A stretch of 45,617 nucleotides of DNA from IMG/VR virus record IMGVR_UViG_3300035698_009244, positions 1 through 45,617 of that record; one strand, given 5' to 3'. Shown here piece after piece: positions 33,701-40,347 of this stretch; within the stretch, counting starts at the first letter, position 1, and every line of letters starts with the position of its first letter. Made by a program: the position numbers and the translations under genes. The notes under the pieces were generated by a model. The model saw nothing but the letters and a program-made list of their open reading frames with translations. It made no database searches and was not told the DNA's origin. The DNA is from a virus.

Positions 33701-36234
33701 CAAGAAAATGGCTTGAAACATCACAAGGAGATAACTTATATGTCGATCATACTGGCTATTGGGGAAGCTGGCTCTGGAGATTCCTAGGAGATGATTGGCT
33801 ATGTGCTGGTTCTATGCTTGAGAATCTATACACGATGCCAAGGTATAAACCACATGATATAATGATGGTACTACCATATGACGAACGCGCAACTCTATAT
33901 TTTGGACCACCAGATGGGGCATATATAAACACAGGTAAATCAAAGAGTGAATTATTAATTTGGGCTAATAGGCAAGAAGCATATAACGAGTTACGATCAT
34001 CTGGTTTATATCAGATATTCGATGGTGCATTAAAGACATCATTTGAAAAAGATCGTAACCAAGATATCTTATTATCTAAACAGACTGCAGAATCTAGTAA
34101 GAGCGATCGAGGTGTTCCCGAACAGCAACAAGTTATATCTAAGAAAGAAAAGGGATCTCTTTATGCATTCCCATCTCGTAATGATGTTCTACCTATTACT
34201 GCCACAAATTTTGATGGATCATGCTTAATTATAAATAATGACTATCATAGTGAACCATTTTTGGCAGAGGCTAAGTTGAAAGAATTCTATGCTCTTGATG
34301 AAGCCCCTACTTCAAATTATAAAGAAAGACTTACACTAGCTAACTTATATCCTATACAGATTCAAAACATTATAAAGAATATTGAAGAAATACCAAACGA
34401 TGTCATAGCAGCTTTATTTAATGACTTAGTACTCTATACTGGCAAGCGCCATAATGATGATCCAGATGATGCGAACGATACTGCTGGTTGGTATGTTGAT
34501 GAAATCTTAACATCAAATAAAAAGGAGGGTTGTAAGACTTTTAATCTTATTTCAACCTCATATAAGATTGACGAAGTAAAGATAAAAGAAGGCTGGCTTC
34601 ATGATTCAATTAAGGTAGGCGCAAAATATACGGTAAGCGATATTGCAAGTAATATTACAGAAGGTAATGTACAAATAGTAGCTGCGACTAATCTTATCGA
34701 GAGCGCTACCGCTCTAGCAATGGAATTAAGTGGTGCAGGATTAGATGATAATGAATTTGATGATTCTGAGATTTGGGTAGATGATAAATCGTTTAGACAA
34801 GTAAGCAATCCTGGAGCTATTATTAAAGAGTATCTTACACTTGTTATAAAAGCAATATATGATATTAATTCTGGCCAAGTTAAGAATACTCAAGGTGGAA
34901 GATATCCTTTAAAGCAGTCTCCAGTAGCACTAGAAGTATATAAAAGAAATTACAAATTTGGATTTATGTCAACATCTATTGTCATTGAAATATCTGACGA
35001 AGATGTCATTAATGATGATTATACATATCTACCAGGTCAAATATCTCTACAGAGATTTGCTCTTATAAGTGGTGGCGATCATAACTACGCCTTGTGGAAT
35101 TTTATGATAGGTGGGCTGATACCTTATCTTGATCGACTACCTTCTTACATAGCCAATAATCCAGATAAACCTATATCTTATATTGCTAATGCATTGAAAG
35201 CTTCGAAGACTAACAATCTACCTCCGAATATGCTACCCACAAGAGATTACCACTTAGTACAAAGTGGCGTTAATATGATCTCAAATAGAATTGTTGCTTC
35301 AAAATCTCATATGGGTAATATTGCTGTTGTCGAATCACCAGGTGGTACCCCATCTATCGAAAAGAAGGATAATGGTAATAGTGTAAAGATGCCAAAAGCA
35401 AATTATATGCATCGTGCAAGTGTAACCCATGAAGATGAATTAATCTACCCACTCAGCAAATATTTTTATGATATGAATGCTTATCATAATGGTGAGGCAT
35501 GGCAAGTAGCAATGAGCTGTCTTGGCGAAGCTTTACGAGAAATGTATCAGGGACAATTAGTAATCCTTGGCAAGCCTGACGTAAAACCCTTTGACATCGT
35601 TTCTTTGTTTGATAATAAAAATCTTATGAAAGGAAGTTTTGAAGTCAAACGTGTTGTACATCACTTTAGCCATCAAACAGGATATATTACAACAATCAAC
35701 CCGCATATGATTGTCCACGTAAATCGTGATACGGACTGGTGGAAATCAGTTGGAATGTCTGCACTCATGGTTGGCGTTGCTGTTACAGCAGCCGTTGCTT
35801 CTATTGCAACAGGCGGAGTTGGCGGTATAGTGATTGGCGCAGCTTTAGTAGGAGCAACTGCTGGATTAGCGAATTTAGCAGATCTTCCAACTGCCTCTAT
35901 TCTTGGTCTTCAAATTCCTTGGATTAGTGGCCAGGCTAAGATCGGGCCAGCTCGACATAACCCTGTACGTATCTCTCCTTTACAGCATAAGGGACTTCCT
36001 TACATAGTAGGGCTTGAAGGATGGCAACGTTACGCATATAATGGAGAAGAAGGAGCAATTGAAGGCGTCAGCGAAACTGTTGCTCGTAAGCTAACAGCAA
36101 TTCCAGAAGGAATCGAAGCAGCCAATGAGAATATTGCTAATTATTGGAATGCTTTTAGACACACAACTCAGTATCAGATGGATACTTACAAGAACGGAGA
36201 CTTTTTTGGAAATGGTGCTTTGAAACGTGATTAA
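27781..36234 (+). CDS. Giant multidomain baseplate hub-like protein with embedded nuclease-like domain
   Basis: 2817 aa. The N-terminal ~110 residues (IDLSIDPQQLNI, then RPIIALAKALPFIPIRSEE) look like a tail structural domain. Residues ~240-425 form a staphylococcal-nuclease-like domain (separate entry). A strand-rich region around residues 620-900 follows, with CFEAIQLRSVQNYPYAVQA and LQLVLRTSNRQAIRSLYHMR. After a long helical middle, residues ~1756-1930 read as a tail hub: RFAYPVAAIYFVEEDKAKWG, SIISIEVIRDKQITDLAIIR, then FKIKQGTRIVIKIGY and a VVFTGQVAEVSAGP strand pair ending AQAYDYQL, the pattern of gp27/gpD-type hub proteins. Residues ~2600-2650 (KPFDIVSLFDNKNLMKGSFE) are a second hub-like barrel. 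A Gly/Ala/Val-rich hydrophobic segment spans ~2661-2702. It lies between the tape-measure-region and gp25 genes, the hub position. At this length it probably combines several proteins that are separate in other phages. Confidence 0.6.
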   Translation: MPNIKIGHIDLSIDPQQLNITTTSNNASAVGLRSNHAQAVPTGYSDFSAVLNIIFPNFEDINQKLRPIIALAKALPFIPIRSEEIADALVIGSELLQKNDQTLKEYTPDGYADVVKITFIIWAEIIYKYYVIPSVKNAIQEHIAPNKDPIETLRKAVEERYHNDFLPMERLGRASTSPASMIARDISNRKWDWNYIAYAGEGAINTRVSYSREEVYELVNGSKLIPGKTTDIDMDLTPRWTFTGIIQNRSLVYDGDTIRVTPTGSGSFNATRYTNSTDISVRLAGFDAFETVPPDGKAPPRVDKGLDIYQFRRGQETHGTTHEKTGYRDFGVECKESVRNLIFGTGNSPTQVRIDVFDIDDYKRVVANVTVLEGINSGTSINHEVLKLGLAIPYVVQGTGVTDSTYLKAASYAADNSIGLWNNDLWRGYWFRISKRTVRGDYAKALDDSISDLEPKNTVGFILPSDYRSYGSNVKRFILGQRLYSDPSEPISAAVPVARNTGHAIPGEDPDEFDFQTPGNTYDFDGVEALTGDVDDNPILKTRVKNYYWDFIPGFKPKRYLPSELKALLEQQAKIVGYEADFRTAGPLHIFQSMAADLYDRAHFDSSLEIQPSYKVTSKHFPGDYVPMCFEAIQLRSVQNYPYAVQATFKFVFFNPAPYIPAFGFIGSKFDKESGIVVADRNKLEIDLSQCVSFLDYLQTGYMTDSFSNRVEGRYIAPYTEQDDIYFEYNVPRMTVEAQSDLDENDRALNRSLRRGIGFEKHLAIITPRKSVSDGEASNYQLVMNDVLLEAVAVNYMNFIPRIPIEGVEFPTAQFTGRGQGSLQLVLRTSNRQAIRSLYHMRMLSQEASRMADSSDIHNSVIKITHPFVNLTGINTFIVNNIQEDNDPEAPGQMVITIDLVESAPRESINEELAIVHDEQTDNNVDDRIIDVIIDELLLGAPDARRRARDLLIGDVKGGNVNIHGNGATREGMRTVYRNSTERFWSDEDISRYTTIQQKRVAAEAIGQDLADLSLNSYYRSDYLLPSKSLLYGLIPFIVCDGDPLRPRSSSCDPTSPKFTRMNELLEALAYRRKNANDLIKNIVDEFVNITSHDSEDAEKAVRNWLTALFETELPSRMLSNTTTHEIYAQNLSYTGAVSKSRIVSAGIYLVGATGTIVAGDRIYRLIARSHDELYEKDAKYNPLTGATTNEVVLMIPDPKLTSFSPPGDGMDWMEIFYQSFTNPTFKETCNSIQQDYHHAYISNKRRIDTKFREVINEDNKIETLHPFWVHNSWITLSSAVTYFDRMVLKLYNEVEHYKSPDIRHVLKYLFKVCLKFDSYRTFFYGAITRWLPYLADRIDGKLFRDNENNNYPDIELPTYIDIFGQTHVYDRNERMELYALVRKFSDTISQNSKASVYSPPQSIRTQYANTNANGTTIMESVRFHDPRKFIANVINICGFRTDALDATDIYDPEQIFIDGTQMSNFLDCLGYQGMSDTKALERHETLSSRPNYVMPQARIQIEMLWTRIIEKMKQINNAYHKQIKVPDNMLPTYEDLGIRGPHAFNRKAKARIESDKLEPGWMYYAPELNIWSNAKEMIKDSETLVSDIWKTGPEDSGQQIHESPIRIGHDISTDSRNNEWVALRAKTTSINDIGSQDSQAKLDRNSELEPHTAGGLVGKKINAVGVERDIEKRFAEKIGIRDAKEGGSHIASSEIDLDPKFKSKEPDDTSTVRLVPQGMASSPKYANARFGTRDEQHKIMKRSIEGKPKYPYNMRFAYPVAAIYFVEEDKAKWGFFDDSYRYDSIISIEVIRDKQITDLAIIRLTNMTGTLSNKVNQDRQKTANGIIYKTEDVNRVSAWGDNTDSDQREGRKGDFNDKDENELLSFKIKQGTRIVIKIGYSTKGADLPVVFTGQVAEVSAGPIITIVAQAYDYQLSEPAYEKWGKAKHSFPEIICDILAKVNYFGGYKFYRDRLKAQTVNRGTNRADTDKLSARKWLETSQGDNLYVDHTGYWGSWLWRFLGDDWLCAGSMLENLYTMPRYKPHDIMMVLPYDERATLYFGPPDGAYINTGKSKSELLIWANRQEAYNELRSSGLYQIFDGALKTSFEKDRNQDILLSKQTAESSKSDRGVPEQQQVISKKEKGSLYAFPSRNDVLPITATNFDGSCLIINNDYHSEPFLAEAKLKEFYALDEAPTSNYKERLTLANLYPIQIQNIIKNIEEIPNDVIAALFNDLVLYTGKRHNDDPDDANDTAGWYVDEILTSNKKEGCKTFNLISTSYKIDEVKIKEGWLHDSIKVGAKYTVSDIASNITEGNVQIVAATNLIESATALAMELSGAGLDDNEFDDSEIWVDDKSFRQVSNPGAIIKEYLTLVIKAIYDINSGQVKNTQGGRYPLKQSPVALEVYKRNYKFGFMSTSIVIEISDEDVINDDYTYLPGQISLQRFALISGGDHNYALWNFMIGGLIPYLDRLPSYIANNPDKPISYIANALKASKTNNLPPNMLPTRDYHLVQSGVNMISNRIVASKSHMGNIAVVESPGGTPSIEKKDNGNSVKMPKANYMHRASVTHEDELIYPLSKYFYDMNAYHNGEAWQVAMSCLGEALREMYQGQLVILGKPDVKPFDIVSLFDNKNLMKGSFEVKRVVHHFSHQTGYITTINPHMIVHVNRDTDWWKSVGMSALMVGVAVTAAVASIATGGVGGIVIGAALVGATAGLANLADLPTASILGLQIPWISGQAKIGPARHNPVRISPLQHKGLPYIVGLEGWQRYAYNGEEGAIEGVSETVARKLTAIPEGIEAANENIANYWNAFRHTTQYQMDTYKNGDFFGNGALKRD
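28498..29055 (+). other. Staphylococcal nuclease (SNase/TNase)-like domain inside the hub protein
   Basis: In the 2817-aa protein, residues ~240-425 contain SNase landmarks in order. YDGDTIRV (Asp254, Asp256) corresponds to the Ca-binding DGDT of the family. VRLAGFDAFET (Arg282, Asp287, Glu290) has the same Arg-to-Glu spacing of 8 as Arg35/Glu43 of staphylococcal nuclease. DDYKRVVANV (Arg364) corresponds to the YGR arginine (Arg87). A helix INHEVLKLGLAIPYV and a closing helix ending GLW (419-421) complete the fold. About 30 extra residues lie between Glu290 and Arg364 relative to the classical enzyme. All key catalytic residues appear kept. Activity itself is inference. Confidence 0.8.
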
Positions 36235-36238
36235 TCTT

Positions 36239-36260
36239 ATGAATAAAGGATGAATACATG
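36239..36260 (+). promoter_or_regulatory. Translation start region with repeated ATGAATA motif, copy 2
   Basis: ATGAATA, AAGG, ATGAATAC, then ATG 36258. It matches 16916-16941 apart from two short gaps, and in both cases lies just after a TTAAT-containing stop region. AAAGG is the likely ribosome binding element. Confidence 0.55.
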
Positions 36261-37094
36261 TCTGATACAAAGCCTGATGAAAGATATAAAGTAATAGGTC
36301 CGCATACTATCCAAGCACCGATTATAGGCTTTAGAGAAGCAAAAGCTAATCTTGGTGGTGGAATTACAGGTCCAATGTTTGAAGTTATACTTGAAGATCG
36401 TATCAGACTTATACCTGCCGATCCAACAAGTCTTGAGAAATTTGATCCAGAGAATATATCAGAGAATGATATGGTGGAAATCTCAGGTACCACAATAGGC
36501 GATACAACTGAGAATCTTATTGGGAAACATGTTAAGCTTCTCGATACACAACAGCAACAAAAGACTACTGAATACGCTACACGTAAAGATCCAAGAATAC
36601 CTGGGGGTGTGAGAGCTAGTAATACTGGCAAGACTGTTTCTATAAAAGAATTAGCTGATAGAGCTTCTCAACCAGGCGATATGTCTGCAAGCGCTAAAGC
36701 TGCAATGGATAGATTAAGTGCTGCAATTCCTGGTTTATATGCTAAGGCTGGCGACTATTTCAAAGCACCAGTGAATGGCTACGCTAATACAAATCTACAT
36801 TTGCAAGCAGTTAAAGCTGGCAATGAATCGGAGGCATCTGCTACAATGCAAGCAGGTGGAAGCAAGCTTGGGGCTGGACTAGGCGGCGTAAGCTTAGACG
36901 GAGCAGCAGTTGAGAATTCCTGTATGCCAGAGCAAGCGCGATATTCCCATTTGAATGAGAATCCTCTCATCAATACTCTCGGCCCAAGCACGACAATGAA
37001 CCCGTTTCCACCATATATGATTAACGTTGGTAAATTCCTTATAGGAATTTATGCCATTACAAAAGCAATCGGTAGCTTTCCGGAAGGACCATAA
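36258..37094 (+). CDS. Baseplate-region protein, unknown
   Basis: 278 aa. It lies between the hub gene and the gp25-like gene, where a spike, hub-associated or tail tip protein is often found. The N-terminal ~100 residues are strand-like (RYKVIGPHTIQAPIIGF, MFEVILEDRIRLIPAD, MVEISGTTIGD) and could form an OB-like or small beta domain. The middle is helical and Ala-rich. The C-terminal part is Gly-rich (GGSKLGAGLGGVSLDGAAVE) and ends with a hydrophobic segment FLIGIYAITKAIG. I do not recognise a PAAR, LysM or lysozyme motif. The next gene begins right after its stop. Confidence 0.5.
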   Translation: MSDTKPDERYKVIGPHTIQAPIIGFREAKANLGGGITGPMFEVILEDRIRLIPADPTSLEKFDPENISENDMVEISGTTIGDTTENLIGKHVKLLDTQQQQKTTEYATRKDPRIPGGVRASNTGKTVSIKELADRASQPGDMSASAKAAMDRLSAAIPGLYAKAGDYFKAPVNGYANTNLHLQAVKAGNESEASATMQAGGSKLGAGLGGVSLDGAAVENSCMPEQARYSHLNENPLINTLGPSTTMNPFPPYMINVGKFLIGIYAITKAIGSFPEGP

Positions 37095-37532
37095 ATGCTG
37101 TTTACTAGGCTTGACTTTGCTATTGATGAGAATGGAAATCTCTCCACTATTGATGGGGATATAGCTAGATTCTCTTCTGTTGAAAGTGTTCAGAAGGCTA
37201 TTGAATGGCGTCTTAAGACTACAAAAGATGAATGGTATGTCAATCCATACATCGTTGCTGGCGTACTGGATTTTGTAGGCCGAAAGAATGATCGCGATAC
37301 TGGCGAATTAATGAGGACAAGAATTGAAACAGCTATCTGTTCTGATAACTTTGTGCCAAGAAACAATCTGATAGCTGATGTCGTCCCAATCAGTCGCGAG
37401 GAAGTGCAGATTATTATCATCGTTAAAGACTTCTATGCTCCTGATTTGAGCGAACAGATAGATCTGAAACTTACATATGAGTTCAGCTATCAAGAAGGAT
37501 TAATAACTTCTTTGACCGGAGGCACGCGCTGA
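37095..37532 (+). CDS. Baseplate wedge protein, gp25/W-like
   Basis: 145 aa, close to the usual ~130-140 aa of this family. It has the typical layout of an opening strand (FTRLDFAIDENGNLSTIDGD), the SVESVQKAIEWRLKTTKDEW helix, and a second part RTRIETAICSDNFVPR then EVQIIIIVKDF, as in GPW/gp25 baseplate proteins (T4 gp25, P2 W). This protein forms the inner wedge core that starts sheath assembly. It overlaps the J-like gene by one base (TGATG), as these two genes commonly sit side by side. Confidence 0.82.
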   Translation: MLFTRLDFAIDENGNLSTIDGDIARFSSVESVQKAIEWRLKTTKDEWYVNPYIVAGVLDFVGRKNDRDTGELMRTRIETAICSDNFVPRNNLIADVVPISREEVQIIIIVKDFYAPDLSEQIDLKLTYEFSYQEGLITSLTGGTR

Positions 37533-38698
37533 TGGCTAATATAGAACTCCTTGAGTTTGAGAATGCTGATGCTGTACGTAGAAGAATGCTGCAGCGAGCT
37601 ATATCAGCGAATCTTCCTGGTGTCTCTAATGGACAAGTGCTTCGCAATGTGACGGAACTATTTGCTGATGAGTGTCAGGAAGACCATAATCGTATTCAAT
37701 TTGCAATGATTAATAGCACGCCTTCATTGGCAACTGGTCCATATCTAGATTTGATTGGTGAGTCAAATTTTGGGCTACCTAGAAATGGGGCTACATATCC
37801 GTCAGCCGCAATTGCTGATAAGAATATGTTATTCTATGTGCAGTCGGGTCAACTGACTGACTATCTTCCAACAGCAAATAATAATCGAAAGTACATCCCT
37901 TATAATACAGCCGTCAGTGATAGCCGCGGAAATAGCTATCATCTTACTAATGATGTATATGTAAATATCGGTGAAACACAGGTTTATGTTCCTATTGAAT
38001 CTTCGATTCCTGGACGCGCAAGAAATGTACCAGCTAACGCTCTTATAAATCATAGCTTAGATCAACGTATCAAAGCTACAAATCGATATGATATAAGCAA
38101 TGGTACTAATGTTGAAACTGACGAGAACTATCGCTTCAGAATTATGCAAGCTCATCTTGCTTCGCAAAGTGGGAATAGGGCTGCTATAAATCTCCAAGTT
38201 GCAAGTATTGGAGGTATTAGCCAGTTCTTTATTCAAGAGAATTTCAATGGGCCTGGAACAGTTGAAGTACTCATTATTCCGATTGGTAACAGATTGTCTC
38301 CAGCAATCAAAGAACAAGTCAAAGCATCTGTACAAATTGCGAGTCCTGCAGCGTCGATTATTACGGTACGTGAACCAAATTATGTTGACTACGATATTGC
38401 TCTTAAGATAGTTCGTAGAAATTCTCTAGATGGAGCTACTTCTCTTGTTCGCAGAAGCGCTACTGATGCTGTGTTTAAATTCATGAATAGTATTTCTGTT
38501 GGCGGAAGAATTGATACGATTAATATGATTGCAGGTTTAAGAAATAGTCTATCAAGATTCGGAGTTGCAGACATTACATTTACCTGTTTCTTATTGAATC
38601 AACAAGCCGTACGTCCTGGAGTGATAGCATTGGCGAGAAGAGATCTTCTTGTTCCAACGCCTTACGATTCGGAACCCATTAAGGTTGCTGTTGCATGA
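37532..38698 (+). CDS. Baseplate J-like wedge protein
   Basis: 388 aa, the normal length for baseplate J/T4 gp6-type wedge proteins. Features: an N-terminal helical part (GPYLDLIGESNFGLPRNGA) with the typical dl-gGe-FGl-R opening; strand-rich middle with PIESSIPGRARNVPANAL matching the G--gNvpa--- pattern of the family; TDENYRFRIMQAHLASQSGN, which fits the E-D-x-yR-ri------- helix; and a C-terminal GPGTVEVLIIP strand then KEQVKASVQIASPAAS and YDIALKIV strands. It dimerises around the hub and couples baseplate change to sheath contraction. Its stop overlaps the next gene start (ATGA). Confidence 0.85.
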   Translation: MANIELLEFENADAVRRRMLQRAISANLPGVSNGQVLRNVTELFADECQEDHNRIQFAMINSTPSLATGPYLDLIGESNFGLPRNGATYPSAAIADKNMLFYVQSGQLTDYLPTANNNRKYIPYNTAVSDSRGNSYHLTNDVYVNIGETQVYVPIESSIPGRARNVPANALINHSLDQRIKATNRYDISNGTNVETDENYRFRIMQAHLASQSGNRAAINLQVASIGGISQFFIQENFNGPGTVEVLIIPIGNRLSPAIKEQVKASVQIASPAASIITVREPNYVDYDIALKIVRRNSLDGATSLVRRSATDAVFKFMNSISVGGRIDTINMIAGLRNSLSRFGVADITFTCFLLNQQAVRPGVIALARRDLLVPTPYDSEPIKVAVA

Positions 38699-40347
38699 CT
38701 GATGAAATATTAGATCATCCAAAAGCGCTTGCTAAAGCGTATCATCAGAGTACCAGACGATTCATTAATCGTCTGCCAACTCATGATATAATACGTAGAG
38801 CACAAACAGGTTCCATGCATCAATTGCTTAATATAGTCATTGGGGAGGGGCGTCAACAACTTAGCAATGAAATGCTAAGATTTGAACAGTCAAGATGTCT
38901 TAGCACAAATCCTGTAGATGAACTTGATCGAATTTATATTGCTCAGATTCCTATAAGCTGGAATATCTTACCAGATTCTCCAAACCAGCTTAAGAATTCT
39001 GCATTTGAATGGATTAGCTTTTTCGATAACAAGCCACTATTCTGGACTACTGAGACACCAGTTGGTTATATAGCTGGAGTAGTTTCTGTATCTCCTGAAT
39101 ATACGTATACAGGAAAATATTGTCTCAAAATTGAATTATCAGCTGGGCAAGCTATACGTCTTACCCAGACAGTTGATGACTTTGAAAGTTCCTATATGGA
39201 TCCTTTGACTCTTAGTTTCTGGGGAAAGATTGAAACAGGATCCCCATCTATTGTACTGCAATTGATTGGTACTAACGTACTGGATAATACAACACAAGCA
39301 TTTGGAGATTCAGCTGATATATTAGAGTCTATGGATTGGGAACGAGCTACCTATTCTCAACAACAGGCTAGATTTCCAATGTCTGGTGCTGAATATCAAA
39401 TTGAAATCTATAACAATGGTTCAGCAAACGTTATTATGTATATAGATGCCGTTCAATTAGAAAGTAATTCTACACCAAGTGTATGGCGTTTAAAAGCAAA
39501 TGATAATGCGTCTTGGAATCTAACAGATGCTCCAGGCAATTTTGATATCAAGACTACTATAGGCCCATATAAACAGCCTATATATTTCTGTGATAATAAT
39601 TATGACTTCATTGCTAGAGCTATTCCAACACGTGCTGAGATCTCTACAGCTAATGAATTATATGGATACCTAACAGCGATTGAGGATTTTGAGAACCACG
39701 TAGACTTCTTTAATGATGAATGGCGTACAAAACTTACTGTTATGGAAATGGATGCACCAGAATATGAAGAAGTAACTGTTGAATCTGTCACAGGTCAGCC
39801 AGCAAATTATCCAGATGGCAATCCTAAGATGATGACAAGAGTTAAACTAGATGGTAGCGGTGATATTGTTACTGAAAAACGTGTACAAATAGTTAAAGAG
39901 AATATAGACGTTCCTGGTGAATATCTTGCACAGTATGATTTAGTAACTGTAGATTCTGAGAATGTATGGCGTATATATTCTACCACTATGCTTCAATTAA
40001 CAATGTTAAGAGATCTTGTCGTAATCCTTGCATCTGAAGATGGCAATTATGTTCTATTGATTGCAAATCCACAATACGAAATTCCTGAACGTACACATCT
40101 ATTCTTACTAAATCGATTGTCAATCTCAGGACTCGCCGATCTATTACCAACTAATTTCAGTATTCTGCTTGGTATTGATGAATATGATGTAGATGGTTTA
40201 ACAGTGCAAATTACAGATACAGACACAAATGACATAGCAGAATACAGAATAAAGTTGTGGTATGACTACTATACTATGGATGAAAACTTTAGTAATATTA
40301 TTATGCGAGAAGATTACGTTGACTATGGCGGAGTACAAATACAGTGA
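38695..40347 (+). CDS. Baseplate/tail structural protein with carbohydrate-binding-like jelly roll
   Basis: 550 aa. After an N-terminal helical ~95 residues, residues ~99-262 look like a CBM4/9-type jelly roll: LKNSAFEWISFF (the N-x-xFE opening), TYTGKYCLKIELSAGQAIRL, a LTLSFWGKIET strand, then MDWERATYSQQQARFP and NVIMYIDAVQLES, the usual closing strand with D-x-x-xE. The rest contains alternating acidic strands and probably attaches to the baseplate or to further fibre parts. Such domains bind glycans on the cell surface in enzymes; here the likely role is decoration or weak host binding. The gene sits in the I-like/fibre-network position after the J-like gene. Confidence 0.55.
   Translation: MTDEILDHPKALAKAYHQSTRRFINRLPTHDIIRRAQTGSMHQLLNIVIGEGRQQLSNEMLRFEQSRCLSTNPVDELDRIYIAQIPISWNILPDSPNQLKNSAFEWISFFDNKPLFWTTETPVGYIAGVVSVSPEYTYTGKYCLKIELSAGQAIRLTQTVDDFESSYMDPLTLSFWGKIETGSPSIVLQLIGTNVLDNTTQAFGDSADILESMDWERATYSQQQARFPMSGAEYQIEIYNNGSANVIMYIDAVQLESNSTPSVWRLKANDNASWNLTDAPGNFDIKTTIGPYKQPIYFCDNNYDFIARAIPTRAEISTANELYGYLTAIEDFENHVDFFNDEWRTKLTVMEMDAPEYEEVTVESVTGQPANYPDGNPKMMTRVKLDGSGDIVTEKRVQIVKENIDVPGEYLAQYDLVTVDSENVWRIYSTTMLQLTMLRDLVVILASEDGNYVLLIANPQYEIPERTHLFLLNRLSISGLADLLPTNFSILLGIDEYDVDGLTVQITDTDTNDIAEYRIKLWYDYYTMDENFSNIIMREDYVDYGGVQIQ

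Noticed and set aside
36155-36631. 158-codon reverse-strand open frame
   Set aside because: It opposes the end of the hub gene and the start of the baseplate gene, with composition typical of antisense shadows.
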